A DNA stretch of 64,000 nucleotides from Lachnospiraceae bacterium (GCA_023664345.1 JAMPFQ010000006.1:95015-159014); one strand, 5' to 3'. Positions 45,718 through 55,223 are shown, numbered from the stretch's first letter. Made by a program: numbers and translations. Notes: generated by a model not told the origin, from the letters alone.

Positions 45718-47262
45718 TTACCTCCAGTATCCTTGAGCCGGGCGGTAGAAAGATGCCTCCAGAAGATGCTCCACGGCGATCTTTTTTGCCCCGGCCAGAT
45801 CCGCTATGGTCCTTGCCACTTTCAAGATACGGTGATATGCCCTGGCGCTCAGATCCAGGCTCCGGTAAAGCCGCTCCATGTATTGCTGCTCCTTTTTGCC
45901 CAGGGTACAATAAGTTTCCATATCTGCCGCTTCGATATCCCCGTTGAAGCGATACTTTGTGTTTTGAAAGCGTTCCTCCTGTATCTCTCTTGCCCTGATG
46001 ACCCGTTTCCGGATCGTCTCGCTACCCTCGTTCTTTTCCCGGCTCTTCAAGCTGGCGATATCTACCGCCTGCAGTTCCACGCACAGATCGATGCGGTCCA
46101 GGAGCGGGCCTGACACCTTCCCCATATACCGCCTGACCTGATCTTCCGTACAGCTGCATCTGTTGATATCGGGATAAAATCCGCAGGGGCATGGGTTCAT
46201 GGCGCACACCAGCATGAAATCGCTGGGATAAGTGACCGTGCCGTTCACTCTCGCGATATGTACCTTTCGTTCCTCCAAAGGCTGTCTCAGGCTGTCCAGC
46301 GCCGCCCGCTGGAACTCGGGCAGTTCATCCAAAAACAGCACTCCCCTGTGCGCCAGCGATATGGTCCCAGGCCTGGGCACAGTGCTGCCGCCCACCAATG
46401 CCGCCAGGGAAATGGAATGGTGGGGATTCCGAAAGGGACGCTCTGTGACCATTGCCTCTCCCTCTCTCAGCAGCCCCGCCACACTGAACACGGAAGTTAC
46501 TTCCAGGCTTTCCTCCATTGTCAGCGGAGGCAGGATACCGGGGATCCGTTTGGCTATCATGGACTTTCCCGCGCCGGGCGGGCCCACCATGAGCAGGTTG
46601 TGGAATCCCGCCGCCGCGATCTCCGCTGCCCGTTTCGCCGTTTCCTGCCCGTTGACCTCCGCAAAATCCGGCGTCCGCTCCGCGGCTCTCTCCCGAAACA
46701 GCTTCGTGGCATCCAGCTGTACCGCAGGCAGCAGCGCCTCCCCCTCCTCACTGTCCGATGTCAAAAAGGAAAACAATTCCTGCAGACTGACCGCTCCCCT
46801 GACCGTGATCCCGGCGATCAGCGCTCCCTCCAGCGCGTTTTCCGCGGGCACAACGCACTGCCGCACTCCCCATGACACTGCTTCCCTGACGATTGGAAGC
46901 ACTCCGGGAACTCCTTTCAGTTCTCCGTCCAGCCCCACTTCTCCCAGAAAAAGCGTATTTTCCAGTTTCTCACCGGGGATCCGATCCATTGCCGCCAACA
47001 GCCCCACAGCGATCGGAAGATCAAATGACGTTCCTTCTTTCCTTCGGTTCGCCGGTGACAGATTCACCGTAATGCGGCTGGCAGGCAGATGAAATCCTGC
47101 ATTGCGCAGGGCAACGCCCACCCGTTCTTTTGCCTCTCTGACCTCCTGGCTCAGAGAACCCACCAGGCTCAGCCCGGGCAACCCGGGAGAAATATCCACC
47201 TCCACGGAAACAGGGTAGGCCGAGACTCCCTGCAGTGCGCCTGTAATGACCGTACTGTACAT
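45718..47262 (-). CDS. YifB/ComM-family Mg-chelatase-like AAA ATPase
   Basis: The 514 residues start with a ChlI-like N-terminal domain (MYSTVITGALQGVSAYPVSV). The AAA core has Walker A GPPGAGKSMIAKRIPGIL and a FLDELPEF Walker B, and a Mg-chelatase C-terminal domain ends the protein. ComM of this family is a branch-migration helicase for natural transformation. The ATG at 47262 behind AAGGAG was chosen; the upstream extension is hydrophobic and unlike the family. It is paired with dprA. Confidence 0.93.
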   Translation of the reverse strand: MYSTVITGALQGVSAYPVSVEVDISPGLPGLSLVGSLSQEVREAKERVGVALRNAGFHLPASRITVNLSPANRRKEGTSFDLPIAVGLLAAMDRIPGEKLENTLFLGEVGLDGELKGVPGVLPIVREAVSWGVRQCVVPAENALEGALIAGITVRGAVSLQELFSFLTSDSEEGEALLPAVQLDATKLFRERAAERTPDFAEVNGQETAKRAAEIAAAGFHNLLMVGPPGAGKSMIAKRIPGILPPLTMEESLEVTSVFSVAGLLREGEAMVTERPFRNPHHSISLAALVGGSTVPRPGTISLAHRGVLFLDELPEFQRAALDSLRQPLEERKVHIARVNGTVTYPSDFMLVCAMNPCPCGFYPDINRCSCTEDQVRRYMGKVSGPLLDRIDLCVELQAVDIASLKSREKNEGSETIRKRVIRAREIQEERFQNTKYRFNGDIEAADMETYCTLGKKEQQYMERLYRSLDLSARAYHRILKVARTIADLAGAKKIAVEHLLEASFYRPAQGYWR

Positions 47263-47478
47263 GTTATATGTCTCCTTCTCTATATTAGTTGCTTTTATGG
47301 AAAACAGGGAAAAAATGAAACTAATGAAAACAAGCATTCAAAATTCGATATCAGAATGTTCCTGAACAATCTTACATATTTTGACTCTGCCCTTTGCGGA
47401 CATTATCTCATGAACCTGCAAGTCACAGGGCAGAGACCCTGAAAACCGATGGTTTTCAGGGTTCGCTTCGCTCGTCCC
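47263..47478. other. Gap between the HD-domain gene and yifB
   Basis: This stretch holds a perfect 11-bp inverted repeat, CCCTGAAAACC-gat-GGTTTTCAGGG at 47437-47461, 18 bases after the HD-gene stop codon. It may be a terminator or processing stem, although no T-tract follows it. No convincing promoter for yifB was found by eye. Confidence 0.5.
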
Positions 47479-48576
47479 TCATAGCGTGGACATCATCCGT
47501 GCCACCACATCGCTATCCATCACGTGGCGGTTATCCAGAGTCTTTGTAATATCCACTATCCTGATCTTAGCGTTGCCGCGCAGCGACAGGTCTATGATCG
47601 CATTATCCCGGAAATTGAGCACGGTGGGCCTTAAGATATCCTGCGGATTCTCCACAAGTACCAGCGCTCTGTCACCCGTGCTGAGTTCCACGGTGACGCC
47701 TGCAAAGAGGATATTGACAGCCCTCACCAGAGCGTCCACGACCTTAGGATCGTACAATCCCGGATAGTCGTAAAATTCCTGTAGCGCCTTTACTTCCGAC
47801 TCCGCCCTGCCTGTCAGGTCCATGGCGGTCTCCTCGTCATATCGGTTTGCCACGATCAGTACCTTAGCGCCCATGGTCATTTTGTCATTGGCATCTATCC
47901 TGCCGTTGACAGTCAGTTCCCGCTGTGCCCGGAGCGCCTGCATACAGATGCGCTTGACACCCGCTCCCTCGGAGAAATCATCCAGGACATCCAGCGCCGC
48001 CAGCTGCTCCCTGTAGATTCTCTCCTCGTCCTCCGGTTCCGTGTCCTGCTTGAAGAGCACTTCCTTAGGCAGCCTTTCCTTTCCCATATCATGCAGGATC
48101 GCCGCCTCCACTGTCAGGAACTGCTCGTCCACGCGGAGGTTCATGACATGCGTCATCATGGCGCAGAGCATAGCTACATTCAGGGAATGGCTGCACACAT
48201 AATCATCCTTGCTCCGCAGATTCTGGTAGAAATTGATCTTCCTTTTCAGATGGCCGTATTTCTTTATGACCGTGCTGACGATCGTCTGCAGTCTATTCTG
48301 CTTCCCGGTCTGCAGGATCCTCCCCATTTCCTCCTGCAGGGAAAAGACCGTCATAGTCTGGAATCGTTCAAACTCCAGATCCTCCTCCGACATGGGCGGA
48401 AGCGGCTCGGAGGGATCCAATATATACATGCCCAACAGCCCGAAATTCTTCACGCTGTTGATCACCTGTGCGTTCAGTCGGGAATCCCTCTCATATAAAA
48501 GTACCCCCTGCTTGTTATAGATCGGCCTTGCCAGCCTCATACCCGCTTTCAGATCCGGCATTTCAATAAACTGCAT
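47479..48576 (-). CDS. Degenerate HD/HD-GYP domain protein
   Basis: The 365-residue protein has an N-terminal DUF3391-like part (about 1-85), then an HD domain with HSLNVAMLCAMM and AAILHDMGKERLPKEVL. That layout belongs to HD-GYP phosphodiesterases, but the second signature (HHExxDGxGYP) is not present. The corresponding place reads ALRAQRELTVNGRID. A PilZ-unrelated C-terminal domain follows (about 300-365). It may be an inactive c-di-GMP sensor or an HD hydrolase of another substrate. Two promoters lie upstream. Confidence 0.75.
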   Translation of the reverse strand: MQFIEMPDLKAGMRLARPIYNKQGVLLYERDSRLNAQVINSVKNFGLLGMYILDPSEPLPPMSEEDLEFERFQTMTVFSLQEEMGRILQTGKQNRLQTIVSTVIKKYGHLKRKINFYQNLRSKDDYVCSHSLNVAMLCAMMTHVMNLRVDEQFLTVEAAILHDMGKERLPKEVLFKQDTEPEDEERIYREQLAALDVLDDFSEGAGVKRICMQALRAQRELTVNGRIDANDKMTMGAKVLIVANRYDEETAMDLTGRAESEVKALQEFYDYPGLYDPKVVDALVRAVNILFAGVTVELSTGDRALVLVENPQDILRPTVLNFRDNAIIDLSLRGNAKIRIVDITKTLDNRHVMDSDVVARMMSTL

Positions 48577-48656
48577 ACTACCCCCTGTCCGGACGTTCTC
48601 CGGCTATCATGACTGATGTTCCTTTATACCCCAACTCAAAGATAAAATATAGAAAT

Positions 48657-48685
48657 AGTATAGCATTTTATCCCCTATTTTGCAA
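48657..48685 (-). promoter_or_regulatory. Proximal promoter of the HD-domain gene
   Basis: The -35 TTGCAA (48680-48685) and -10 TATACT (48657-48662), with a 17-bp spacer, lie about 80 bases before the start codon. Confidence 0.6.
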
Positions 48686-48809
48686 GATTCTGTCAGTTTA
48701 TTGATATATATCATACAAACGCATCACATTTCAATTGTTCTTACAGGGTAAATCCGGCAGGAAACGCCTGATACGCACATATATACAGATTAGAATTTCC
48801 TTTTCGAAA

Positions 48810-48838
48810 ATGATATCAAATGTGGATCATGATGTCAA
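48810..48838 (-). promoter_or_regulatory. Distal promoter upstream of the HD-domain gene
   Basis: The -35 TTGACA (48833-48838) is perfect. The -10 TATCAT (48810-48815) follows after a 17-bp spacer. It lies about 235 bases before the HD-domain start codon and could start a long leader or a small RNA. Confidence 0.65.
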
Positions 48839-48961
48839 GTCATTTTTTCAACAGCTTTCCTATCGGCAGCAGTTCGGCCCATGAAATGATCGTCGATCGG
48901 GCTTTCTGCACAGGCATCTTGCGCAGACCAGATCATCCCATGGCTGAACCGTTACCAGCAT

Positions 48962-49612
48962 TTATGCTTGCGGCGGCTGGATCGCTTCCAATCGCTCACG
49001 CAGCTTCAGCAGCGCCTTTTTCTCGATCCTTGAAACATAACTCCGTGATATTCCAAGCCTTATTCCTATCTCGCTCTGGGTGGCCTCCGGCATCCCTCCC
49101 AGACCATACCGGAGGATCAGGATCTCCCTTTCCCTGTCGGTGAGGCACTCATTGATCAGTTTCAGCAGCATCCTGATATTATTGACGGTTTCCATCCTGT
49201 CCACAATATCCGGCTGCTGCTGCTCTATGACATCCACCAGATGAATCTCATTTCCTTCTTTATCCTGGCCGATGGGTTCAAAAAGCGATACCTCTCTGGA
49301 TATCTTCTTTTTCCCCCGAAGCAGCATCAGCAGTTCGTTATCAATACACCTGCAGGCGTATGTGGCAAGCCGTCCTTTTCCGGCGTCGAAAGTGTCCACC
49401 GCCTTGATCAGTCCGATACAGCCGATGGAGATCAGGTCTTCCATGTCTTCATCCACATTCTGGTATTTTTTGGCGATATGCGCTACCAGCCGCAGGTTGC
49501 GTTCTATCAGGATCTCCTTTGCCTTGCGGGACTCCTCTCCGATCCCTTCTCGCAGCAGTCGGATATACTTGGCTTCTTCCTCTGAGGTCAACGGTTTTTG
49601 AAATGTTTTCAA
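48962..49612 (-). CDS. sigK: Sporulation sigma factor SigK, without pro-sequence
   Basis: The 216 residues match mature SigK: NLRLVAHIAKKYQNVDEDMEDLISIGCIGLIKAVDTF in region 2, SLFEPIGQDKEGNEIHLVDV, and region 4 ending in IRLGISRSYVSRIEKKALLKL. SigK drives late mother-cell genes. The start is TTG at 49612 with GGAGG six bases upstream. The protein then begins right at the residue range where the mature Bacillus protein starts, so no pro-sequence is encoded. The ORF is uninterrupted. SigE is an alternative family name but fits less well. Confidence 0.88.
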   Translation of the reverse strand: MKTFQKPLTSEEEAKYIRLLREGIGEESRKAKEILIERNLRLVAHIAKKYQNVDEDMEDLISIGCIGLIKAVDTFDAGKGRLATYACRCIDNELLMLLRGKKKISREVSLFEPIGQDKEGNEIHLVDVIEQQQPDIVDRMETVNNIRMLLKLINECLTDREREILILRYGLGGMPEATQSEIGIRLGISRSYVSRIEKKALLKLRERLEAIQPPQA

Positions 49613-49641
49613 ATACTGCCTCCGTGGATCTCTCTTAACAA

Positions 49642-49650
49642 TAGTTTATG
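49642..49650 (-). promoter_or_regulatory. Candidate mother-cell promoter -10 of sigK
   Basis: CATAAACTA matches the SigK -10 pattern CATAnnnTA and is about 30 bases upstream of the TTG start. A matching AC-type -35 lies about 17 bases further up (GCACT). The match is short and could be chance. Confidence 0.35.
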
Positions 49651-49724
49651 AGGCGGTTTCGTCCATAGTGCCTGACCAGGGGGAAGTTGCGGGAGATGGC
49701 TATAAGGCGGCTATAAGGGACGGC

Positions 49725-49859
49725 CACGGGGCAGCAGGGTCTCTCTGTGGATCAGCTGATGAGCCTCGGGCACGGTGATGCCCGCGTGGGGGCGGGCATC
49801 GCCGGAGTCTCCTCTCCGCATCTCGCCAATGACCCTCAGAGAGACCCTGCTGCCCCGTG
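49725..49859. repeat. Long nested palindrome between hemW and sigK
   Basis: Two perfect 23-bp arms (49725-49747 and 49837-49859) enclose 89 bases. A second nested pair (CGGTGATGCCCGC and GCGGGCATCGCCG, one G-U type mismatch) lies inside. No ORF fits. The full 277-base gap 49613-49889 contains nothing else except the sigK upstream region. Confidence 0.75.
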
Positions 49860-49889
49860 ACCTGTATATCGCAGATTGTAGAAAGGGCA

Positions 49890-51053
49890 TCAGAACAGGA
49901 ATTGAGACATGACCATATTGCTTAAGTCCAGTCCCCGTTTTGTCAGGGCCAGGCGGGCAGGATCTTTCGGGGTTGTTTTGTTCCGGTATTCCAGTAAGCC
50001 GTCTTTGATATTTTTTTCTATGACCGGGGCGTAGACTTCCTCTATAGCCTGACCGAAATTTTTTTGAAATCCCGGAATGGATATGCCCTCTGTCATCCGC
50101 AGGCCCAGGAACATGAATTCTTCCATCTGCTCCTTTATAGTGAGTTCCTGGATGTCCTCCCGGACATCCAGGGGATCGGCCAGGTATGCTTCCAGAGAAT
50201 CTGTGTTTCGGAAACGGCGGTTCCCGATCAGGGAGGCGGCACCAGCTCCCAGGCCCAGGTATTCCCGCCTGCGCCAATAGCCGCAGTTGTGGCGGCACTC
50301 ATATCCCGGTCTGGCGTAGTTTGATATCTCGTAGCGGCGGTAGCCTGCCTGTGCCAGCAGTTCTTCTGTTTTCTCGTACATCAGCCTGTCGCATTCCTCA
50401 TCGGGAAGCTGTAGTTCGCCCCGCCGCGCCATCTCATAAAAAGGCGTTCCCTCCTCCAGGATCAGGCTGTAGGCGGAAATATGTTCCGGGGCCGGATCCA
50501 GGGCAAGGATCTTCTCCAGCGTGGTCAGATAACTCCGCAGGGTCTGTCCGGGCAGGGCGCTCATCAGATCTACGTTGATATTGGAAAAGCCGCATTTCCT
50601 GGCGGTGTGATATATCCCCAGGAATTGTCCGTAGGTATGGATCCTGCCCAGCGCCGCCAGTTCCCTGTCGTCTGTGGACTGCAGGCCGATACTCAGGCGG
50701 TTGATCCCCCACTGGCGGTAGCTGTGCAGCGTTTTCTCATCCACTGTGCCCGGATTCACTTCTATCGTGATTTCCGCGTCCTCCGCCAGGTCATATCCCG
50801 CCCGCACCGTCTCCAGCAGCACACATATCTTCTCCGGGGACACGATGGAAGGCGTGCCTCCCCCTATAAAAACAGAGACTACGCGATAGTCCCGGTAGTC
50901 TCCTGCTCTCTCTTTTGTCTCCCGGATCAGAGCCTCCATATACCGCGCTTTCGTCTTTCCGTCACCGGGGGCGGAAAGGAAATCACAGTACAGGCACTTC
51001 CTGACACAGAATGGGATATGAAAATACAGTTCCAGTTCTCTCTTATCTGTCAT
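49890..51053 (-). CDS. hemW: Radical SAM heme chaperone HemW
   Basis: The 387-residue protein has the radical SAM cysteine motif at Cys16, Cys20 and Cys23 ([16 protein letters not shown]), with [13 protein letters not shown] and a C-terminal HemN-like domain. This motif form with C-x-Y-C is typical of the HemW branch, which binds heme, rather than HemN. It overlaps the lepA stop codon and is followed by the palindrome region. Confidence 0.93.
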   Translation of the reverse strand: MTDKRELELYFHIPFCVRKCLYCDFLSAPGDGKTKARYMEALIRETKERAGDYRDYRVVSVFIGGGTPSIVSPEKICVLLETVRAGYDLAEDAEITIEVNPGTVDEKTLHSYRQWGINRLSIGLQSTDDRELAALGRIHTYGQFLGIYHTARKCGFSNINVDLMSALPGQTLRSYLTTLEKILALDPAPEHISAYSLILEEGTPFYEMARRGELQLPDEECDRLMYEKTEELLAQAGYRRYEISNYARPGYECRHNCGYWRRREYLGLGAGAASLIGNRRFRNTDSLEAYLADPLDVREDIQELTIKEQMEEFMFLGLRMTEGISIPGFQKNFGQAIEEVYAPVIEKNIKDGLLEYRNKTTPKDPARLALTKRGLDLSNMVMSQFLF

Positions 51054-52857
51054 CCAGTTTCAACACGCTCATAAATGCTTTCTGGGGGATCTCCACATTG
51101 CCGATCTGGCGCATACGCTTCTTTCCCTCTTTCTGCTTTTCCAACAGTTTCTTCTTCCGGGTGATATCACCGCCGTAGCACTTCGCGAGAACATCCTTGC
51201 GCACTGCCTTTACGGTCTCCCTGGCTATGATCTTGCCGCCCACCGCCGCCTGGATGGGAATCTCAAACAGATGCCTGGGGATCTCATCTTTCAACTTCTC
51301 GCACATTTTCCGGCCTCTCTCATAAGCGGAATCCGCGTGCACGATAAAGGACAGCGCGTCCACTTCCTCCCTGTTGATCAGAATGTCCAGCTTCACCAGC
51401 TTCGACTCCTCGTAGCCCTTGATATCATAGTCAAAAGAAGCATAGCCCCTGGATCTTGATTTCAAAGCGTCAAAGAAATCATAAATGATCTCGTTCAGGG
51501 GCAGTTCGTATTTTAACAAAGCCCTGGTGCCCTCGATGTACTCCATGCCCAGGTAGCGTCCCCGCCTCTCCTGGCAGAGTTCCATGATGGAGCCGATGAA
51601 TTCGCTGGTCACCATGATCTCCGCGCTGACCACCGGCTCCTCCATGTACTCGATCTCGGAGGGATCGGGCAGATTGGAGGGATTGGTCAGTTCAATGACC
51701 TCGCCGTTGGTCCTGTGCACCTTATAGATAACGCCCGGGGCCGTGGTCACCAGATCCAGATTGTACTCCCGCTCCAGACGCTCCTGTATCACCTCCAGAT
51801 GCAGCAGCCCAAGAAATCCACAGCGGAACCCGAATCCCAGCGCCACTGAAGTCTCCGGCTCATAATGCAGGGAAGCGTCGTTCAGCTGCAGCTTCTCCAG
51901 CGCATCCCGCAGATCCGGATATTTGGCGCCGTCCGCAGGATACATGCCACAATATACCATGGACTGTACTTTCTTATAACCGGGCAGGGGCGCCGCGCAG
52001 GGACGCTCGTCGTCCGTCACCGTATCGCCCACCGCCGTATCCTTTACATTCTTGATGGAAGCGGTGATATAGCCCACCATCCCGGCAGACAGTTCCTCGC
52101 AGGGGATGAACTGTCCCGCGCCGAAATAGCCCACTTCCACGACCTCCTGCCTGGCTCCTGTGGCCATCATGCGGATCTTGGCGCCCTTTTTCACCGTGCC
52201 CTCCATGATGCGGCAGAAGATGATGACGCCTTTGTAGGAATCATACAGGGAGTCAAAGATCAGCGCCTGCAGAGGATTCTCAGGATTCCCGGAGGGAGCC
52301 GGTATCTTCGCCACCACCTGCTCCAGTACTTCCTCGATCCCGATGCCGTTCTTGGCGGAGATCAGGGGAGCGTCCTGAGCCTCTATCCCGATCACGTCCT
52401 CGATCTCGTCAATGACACGCTGAGGTTCCGCGCTGGGCAGGTCGATCTTATTGATCACCGGAAAGACATCCAGGTTATGATCCAGCGCAAGGTATACATT
52501 TGCCAGTGTCTGGGCTTCTATCCCCTGGGCCGCGTCCACCACCAGGATCGCGCCGTCGCAGGCCGCCAGGGAACGGCTCACCTCATAATTGAAATCCACA
52601 TGTCCTGGAGTGTCGATCAGGTTAAAAATATACTCTTCCCCATTCCGGGCCTTATAGACGGTCCGCACCGCCTGGGCCTTGATGGTGATGCCCCTCTCCC
52701 GTTCCAGTTCCATATTGTCCAGCACCTGGGCCTGCATCTCCCTGCTGGTCAGAAGCCCTGTCTTCTCTATGATCCGATCCGCAAGGGTGGACTTGCCGTG
52801 GTCTATGTGCGCCACGATGCAAAAGTTGCGGATCTTGCTCTGGTCTGTTGCTGCCAT
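51043..52857 (-). CDS. lepA: Elongation factor 4 (LepA)
   Basis: This 604-residue translational GTPase has the P-loop [28 protein letters not shown] and [10 protein letters not shown]. Domains II to V follow, and the conserved C terminus ends in [17 protein letters not shown]. It acts on stalled or mistranslocated ribosomes. The ATG at 52857 gives the family N terminus and has GAGGG upstream; an ATG 15 bases earlier lacks a ribosome site. It overlaps hemW by 11 nt. Confidence 0.97.
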   Translation of the reverse strand: MAATDQSKIRNFCIVAHIDHGKSTLADRIIEKTGLLTSREMQAQVLDNMELERERGITIKAQAVRTVYKARNGEEYIFNLIDTPGHVDFNYEVSRSLAACDGAILVVDAAQGIEAQTLANVYLALDHNLDVFPVINKIDLPSAEPQRVIDEIEDVIGIEAQDAPLISAKNGIGIEEVLEQVVAKIPAPSGNPENPLQALIFDSLYDSYKGVIIFCRIMEGTVKKGAKIRMMATGARQEVVEVGYFGAGQFIPCEELSAGMVGYITASIKNVKDTAVGDTVTDDERPCAAPLPGYKKVQSMVYCGMYPADGAKYPDLRDALEKLQLNDASLHYEPETSVALGFGFRCGFLGLLHLEVIQERLEREYNLDLVTTAPGVIYKVHRTNGEVIELTNPSNLPDPSEIEYMEEPVVSAEIMVTSEFIGSIMELCQERRGRYLGMEYIEGTRALLKYELPLNEIIYDFFDALKSRSRGYASFDYDIKGYEESKLVKLDILINREEVDALSFIVHADSAYERGRKMCEKLKDEIPRHLFEIPIQAAVGGKIIARETVKAVRKDVLAKCYGGDITRKKKLLEKQKEGKKRMRQIGNVEIPQKAFMSVLKLDDR

Positions 52858-52900
52858 CCGATCGTCCCTCATTTCTGCTGTTCTGACATTTCACGCTATG

Positions 52901-52929
52901 ATTGTAGCAGAATTTATCATCATTGTCCA
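52901..52929 (-). promoter_or_regulatory. lepA-hemW promoter
   Basis: The -35 TGGACA (52924-52929) overlaps the spoIIP stop region. The -10 TACAAT (52901-52906) follows a 17-bp spacer and has an extended TGC. It would uncouple lepA from the sporulation gene upstream. Confidence 0.65.
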
Positions 52930-54176
52930 GACAATACCATATCCAGGATATGCGCCAACGGGTCGCAGGCATTCATGGCCTCCTCCACCGTGTTGTTCTG
53001 GGCACCCAGTTCCACCAGCAGGCTTCGGGGACGCAGGTGCATATTGTAGCGATAGCCTTTCAGATAGATTTTCCGCGTCAGCCCCGGATAATATTCCGCC
53101 GCTTTCAGCTGCATCTGGAAAGAAAAAGACAGATTGGCATCCAGGTTTTCATTATACAGATACGCGATATTTCCCGTTTTCCTGGTACGGCTCAGACCGT
53201 TGAAGAACATGAACCTGGCCGTGGGTCTTCCGTCCAGGTCCGTCACCAGCCTTGTGCCCTCCGCCACGGAATCCCGGTGCAGGTCAATGATCACCTGTAT
53301 GGAAGGATTCTCCGCAAGCACCTGCTCTATCCCCGGCAACGCCTCCCCATAGGCATCGTCCCTGACCGTATCATACTGCGCCGTGTGATGCAGCACAGTA
53401 TATCCATATTCATCCTCTAAGATCTCCGCCAGCCGGTCCCCCACTCCCACAATGGAAGTGCTCCTATCCCCCGGCACGGAATCAGCAAATGCCTCCTGGG
53501 AGTGAGTGTGATAGATCAGGATCTGTGGGCCCTCACTTTCCTTTGAAACAGTCATATCCATGGAAAGGAGCCTCTCCACATCCAGCTGGTCACTGCCTGC
53601 CATGGTGTTGGCATCAATGGTATAAAACTCTTTCACCAGATCCTCATAACTGCCTAACTGCTCCAGGTCAACCTGAGCCTGCCTGGCGTGAGGAACAAAG
53701 GGCTGTCCCGCCCCGGACTGCCCCATCTGCATTGCCGCCTCGTTCTCCGCCCGGAGCAGTTCTTCCAGAGACTGCCCGTCCGCTCCTTCTCTGTCTATGT
53801 ACGGGGACGGCTCCTCGTGGAAAGTCCCCTCCTCCGCTTCCGCCAGCAGGATCTCCCGAAAGGAAGCGGGCTCTTTTGCATTATCATCCATATCCGCCGT
53901 ATAGTATCCATAAAAGGGGAGCAGACTGTCGATCTGCCCCTGTAAAAGCCAGTGCGTCTGATGCCCGCTGCCCTGCGCGAAAGAAACAAGGGGAACAAAC
54001 CAGCCATACAGGGCATTGCGCCAGTCCTCCGCCAGTCCCTGGAAAAGCGTGTCCCTGAAGCCTGTCTTTTCCGGTTCCTGTGTTCCATCCGCCCCGCAGC
54101 TTTCGGACACCGCCTGCAGGAATAGGATCAGAAACCCCAATATCACGAGATACTTTGTCCTGCCCTGTGCGGTCAT
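52920..54176 (-). CDS. spoIIP: Stage II sporulation protein P (SpoIIP)
   Basis: The 418-residue protein has one N-terminal membrane segment (about 8-25) and an extracytoplasmic cell-wall hydrolase domain. It carries ILIYHTHSQEAF, VIIDLHRDSV, AYLYNENLDANLSFSFQMQ and LLVELGAQNNTVEEAMNA. SpoIIP degrades peptidoglycan with SpoIID and SpoIIM during engulfment. It lies between gpr and lepA, the usual clostridial order. Confidence 0.96.
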   Translation of the reverse strand: MTAQGRTKYLVILGFLILFLQAVSESCGADGTQEPEKTGFRDTLFQGLAEDWRNALYGWFVPLVSFAQGSGHQTHWLLQGQIDSLLPFYGYYTADMDDNAKEPASFREILLAEAEEGTFHEEPSPYIDREGADGQSLEELLRAENEAAMQMGQSGAGQPFVPHARQAQVDLEQLGSYEDLVKEFYTIDANTMAGSDQLDVERLLSMDMTVSKESEGPQILIYHTHSQEAFADSVPGDRSTSIVGVGDRLAEILEDEYGYTVLHHTAQYDTVRDDAYGEALPGIEQVLAENPSIQVIIDLHRDSVAEGTRLVTDLDGRPTARFMFFNGLSRTRKTGNIAYLYNENLDANLSFSFQMQLKAAEYYPGLTRKIYLKGYRYNMHLRPRSLLVELGAQNNTVEEAMNACDPLAHILDMVLSGQ

Positions 54177-54224
54177 ATTGCGTTTTACGGGTCTGCACTC
54201 CCTTTCTGCCGCTGTCTCTTAAGC

Positions 54225-54253
54225 ATTATATGCCCGCCTGTCTCACTCCATTC
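54225..54253 (-). promoter_or_regulatory. Candidate SigE-type promoter of spoIIP
   Basis: CATATAAT (54225-54232) resembles the SigE -10 CATACAAT, and GAATGGA (54247-54253) partly fits its -35 with a 14-bp spacer. SpoIIP is under SigE in Bacillus. The same bases contain TATAAT, so a SigA reading is also possible. Confidence 0.4.
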
Positions 54254-55163
54254 GCATTTCCAGGGCAAGATTGATCCCTTCCGACACCGTGTAGCTGACC
54301 CGCTTGACCACAGCGTCGATATCTTTCCCTGTCATATACATATTGTTCAGTTCCGAGAATACATTCCTGTGCTGTCCAAGGTACTTCATGCTGTCAAATT
54401 CCTTTTCCTCACTGAGCAGCTTTTCCAGCGCGTCCCCCACGATAGTGGCCGCGTCCACCACCGTAGGAATCCCGATCGCCACCACAGGGATCCCCAGGCT
54501 CTCCCGGGTCAGCGCATTGCGATGGTTCCCCACGCCGGAACCGGGCTGGATGCCCGTGTTGGTGATCTGGATGGTGCGGTTCAGCCTGCGGGTGCTGCGG
54601 GCCGCCAGAGCGTCTATGACGATCAGCAGATCCGGCTTCGTCTCTTTCACCACACCGGCCACGATCTCCGCCGTCTCCATGCCTGTCTTGGCCATGACCC
54701 CCGGCTCCAACGCACTGATCAGGTTCATCCTGTCACAGTCATAAGCCGCCTTGCCGTATTCCCTGACGATATGCCGGGTGATAAAAAGATTGTCCACTAC
54801 CTGGGGCCCCAGAGCGTCCGCCGTCACCTCACGGTTGCCCAGTCCCACGATCATGATGGACTGTTCCTGCCCCATACCGGGAAGCATCTGCCGCAGTTCC
54901 TCCGCCAGCCCCTCGGATATCTCCCTGTGATAATCATCATCCGGCTCCACCATGGCAGGCGCCTCCATGGTCACATAGACGCCCATGGGCTTTCCCATGG
55001 CTTTGGCAGCGTTCTTCGTGTCGATCGTCACCTTTGTGACACGAATGTCATCTTCTTCCTTATAGTATTCTTCCACTCTGACCCCCCTCAGTTCACTCTC
55101 AGCTTCACTGATGCTTTCCCGCGCCTCCAAGGCAAGGTCTGTCCTCACTTGAAAATTTCCCAT
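54243..55163 (-). CDS. gpr: Germination protease GPR
   Basis: The 306-residue protein starts MGNFQVRTDLALEARES, like the zymogen form of GPR, and contains MIVGLGNREVTADALGPQV, VIDALAARSTRRLN and NTGIQPGSGVGNHR. GPR degrades small acid-soluble spore proteins in germination. The ATG at 55163 behind GAGAGG was chosen; upstream codons run into the rpsT promoter region. It is divergent from rpsT. Confidence 0.95.
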   Translation of the reverse strand: MGNFQVRTDLALEARESISEAESELRGVRVEEYYKEEDDIRVTKVTIDTKNAAKAMGKPMGVYVTMEAPAMVEPDDDYHREISEGLAEELRQMLPGMGQEQSIMIVGLGNREVTADALGPQVVDNLFITRHIVREYGKAAYDCDRMNLISALEPGVMAKTGMETAEIVAGVVKETKPDLLIVIDALAARSTRRLNRTIQITNTGIQPGSGVGNHRNALTRESLGIPVVAIGIPTVVDAATIVGDALEKLLSEEKEFDSMKYLGQHRNVFSELNNMYMTGKDIDAVVKRVSYTVSEGINLALEMRME

Positions 55164-55223
55164 AAGCCCTCTCACACTTAAATCGTTTTTCTCTATTTTT
55201 TGCAAAAAAACCAATAATATGTA

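Larger units (their letters stand above)
48577..48961. other. Long gap with two promoters facing the HD-domain gene
   Basis: There is no ORF I can support in this 385-base gap. It holds a distal near-consensus promoter and a proximal promoter, both on the minus strand, plus short hairpins such as CAGG-cgttt-CCTG. The distal promoter would give a leader of about 225 nt. The part next to sigK shows no clear terminator. Confidence 0.6.

Noticed and set aside
48820..49143. Plus-strand 107-codon open frame over the sigK 3' end
   Set aside because: Its coding part is antisense to sigK and it has no ribosome site or conserved motif.
48962..49612. skin-like insertion in sigK
   Set aside because: The frame is continuous from region 2 to region 4 and no recombinase gene is present.
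49711..50298. Alternative minus-strand open frame over hemW and the palindrome
   Set aside because: It overlaps the hemW frame and reads through the inverted repeats with a Gly/Pro/Arg-rich translation; hemW is the real gene.
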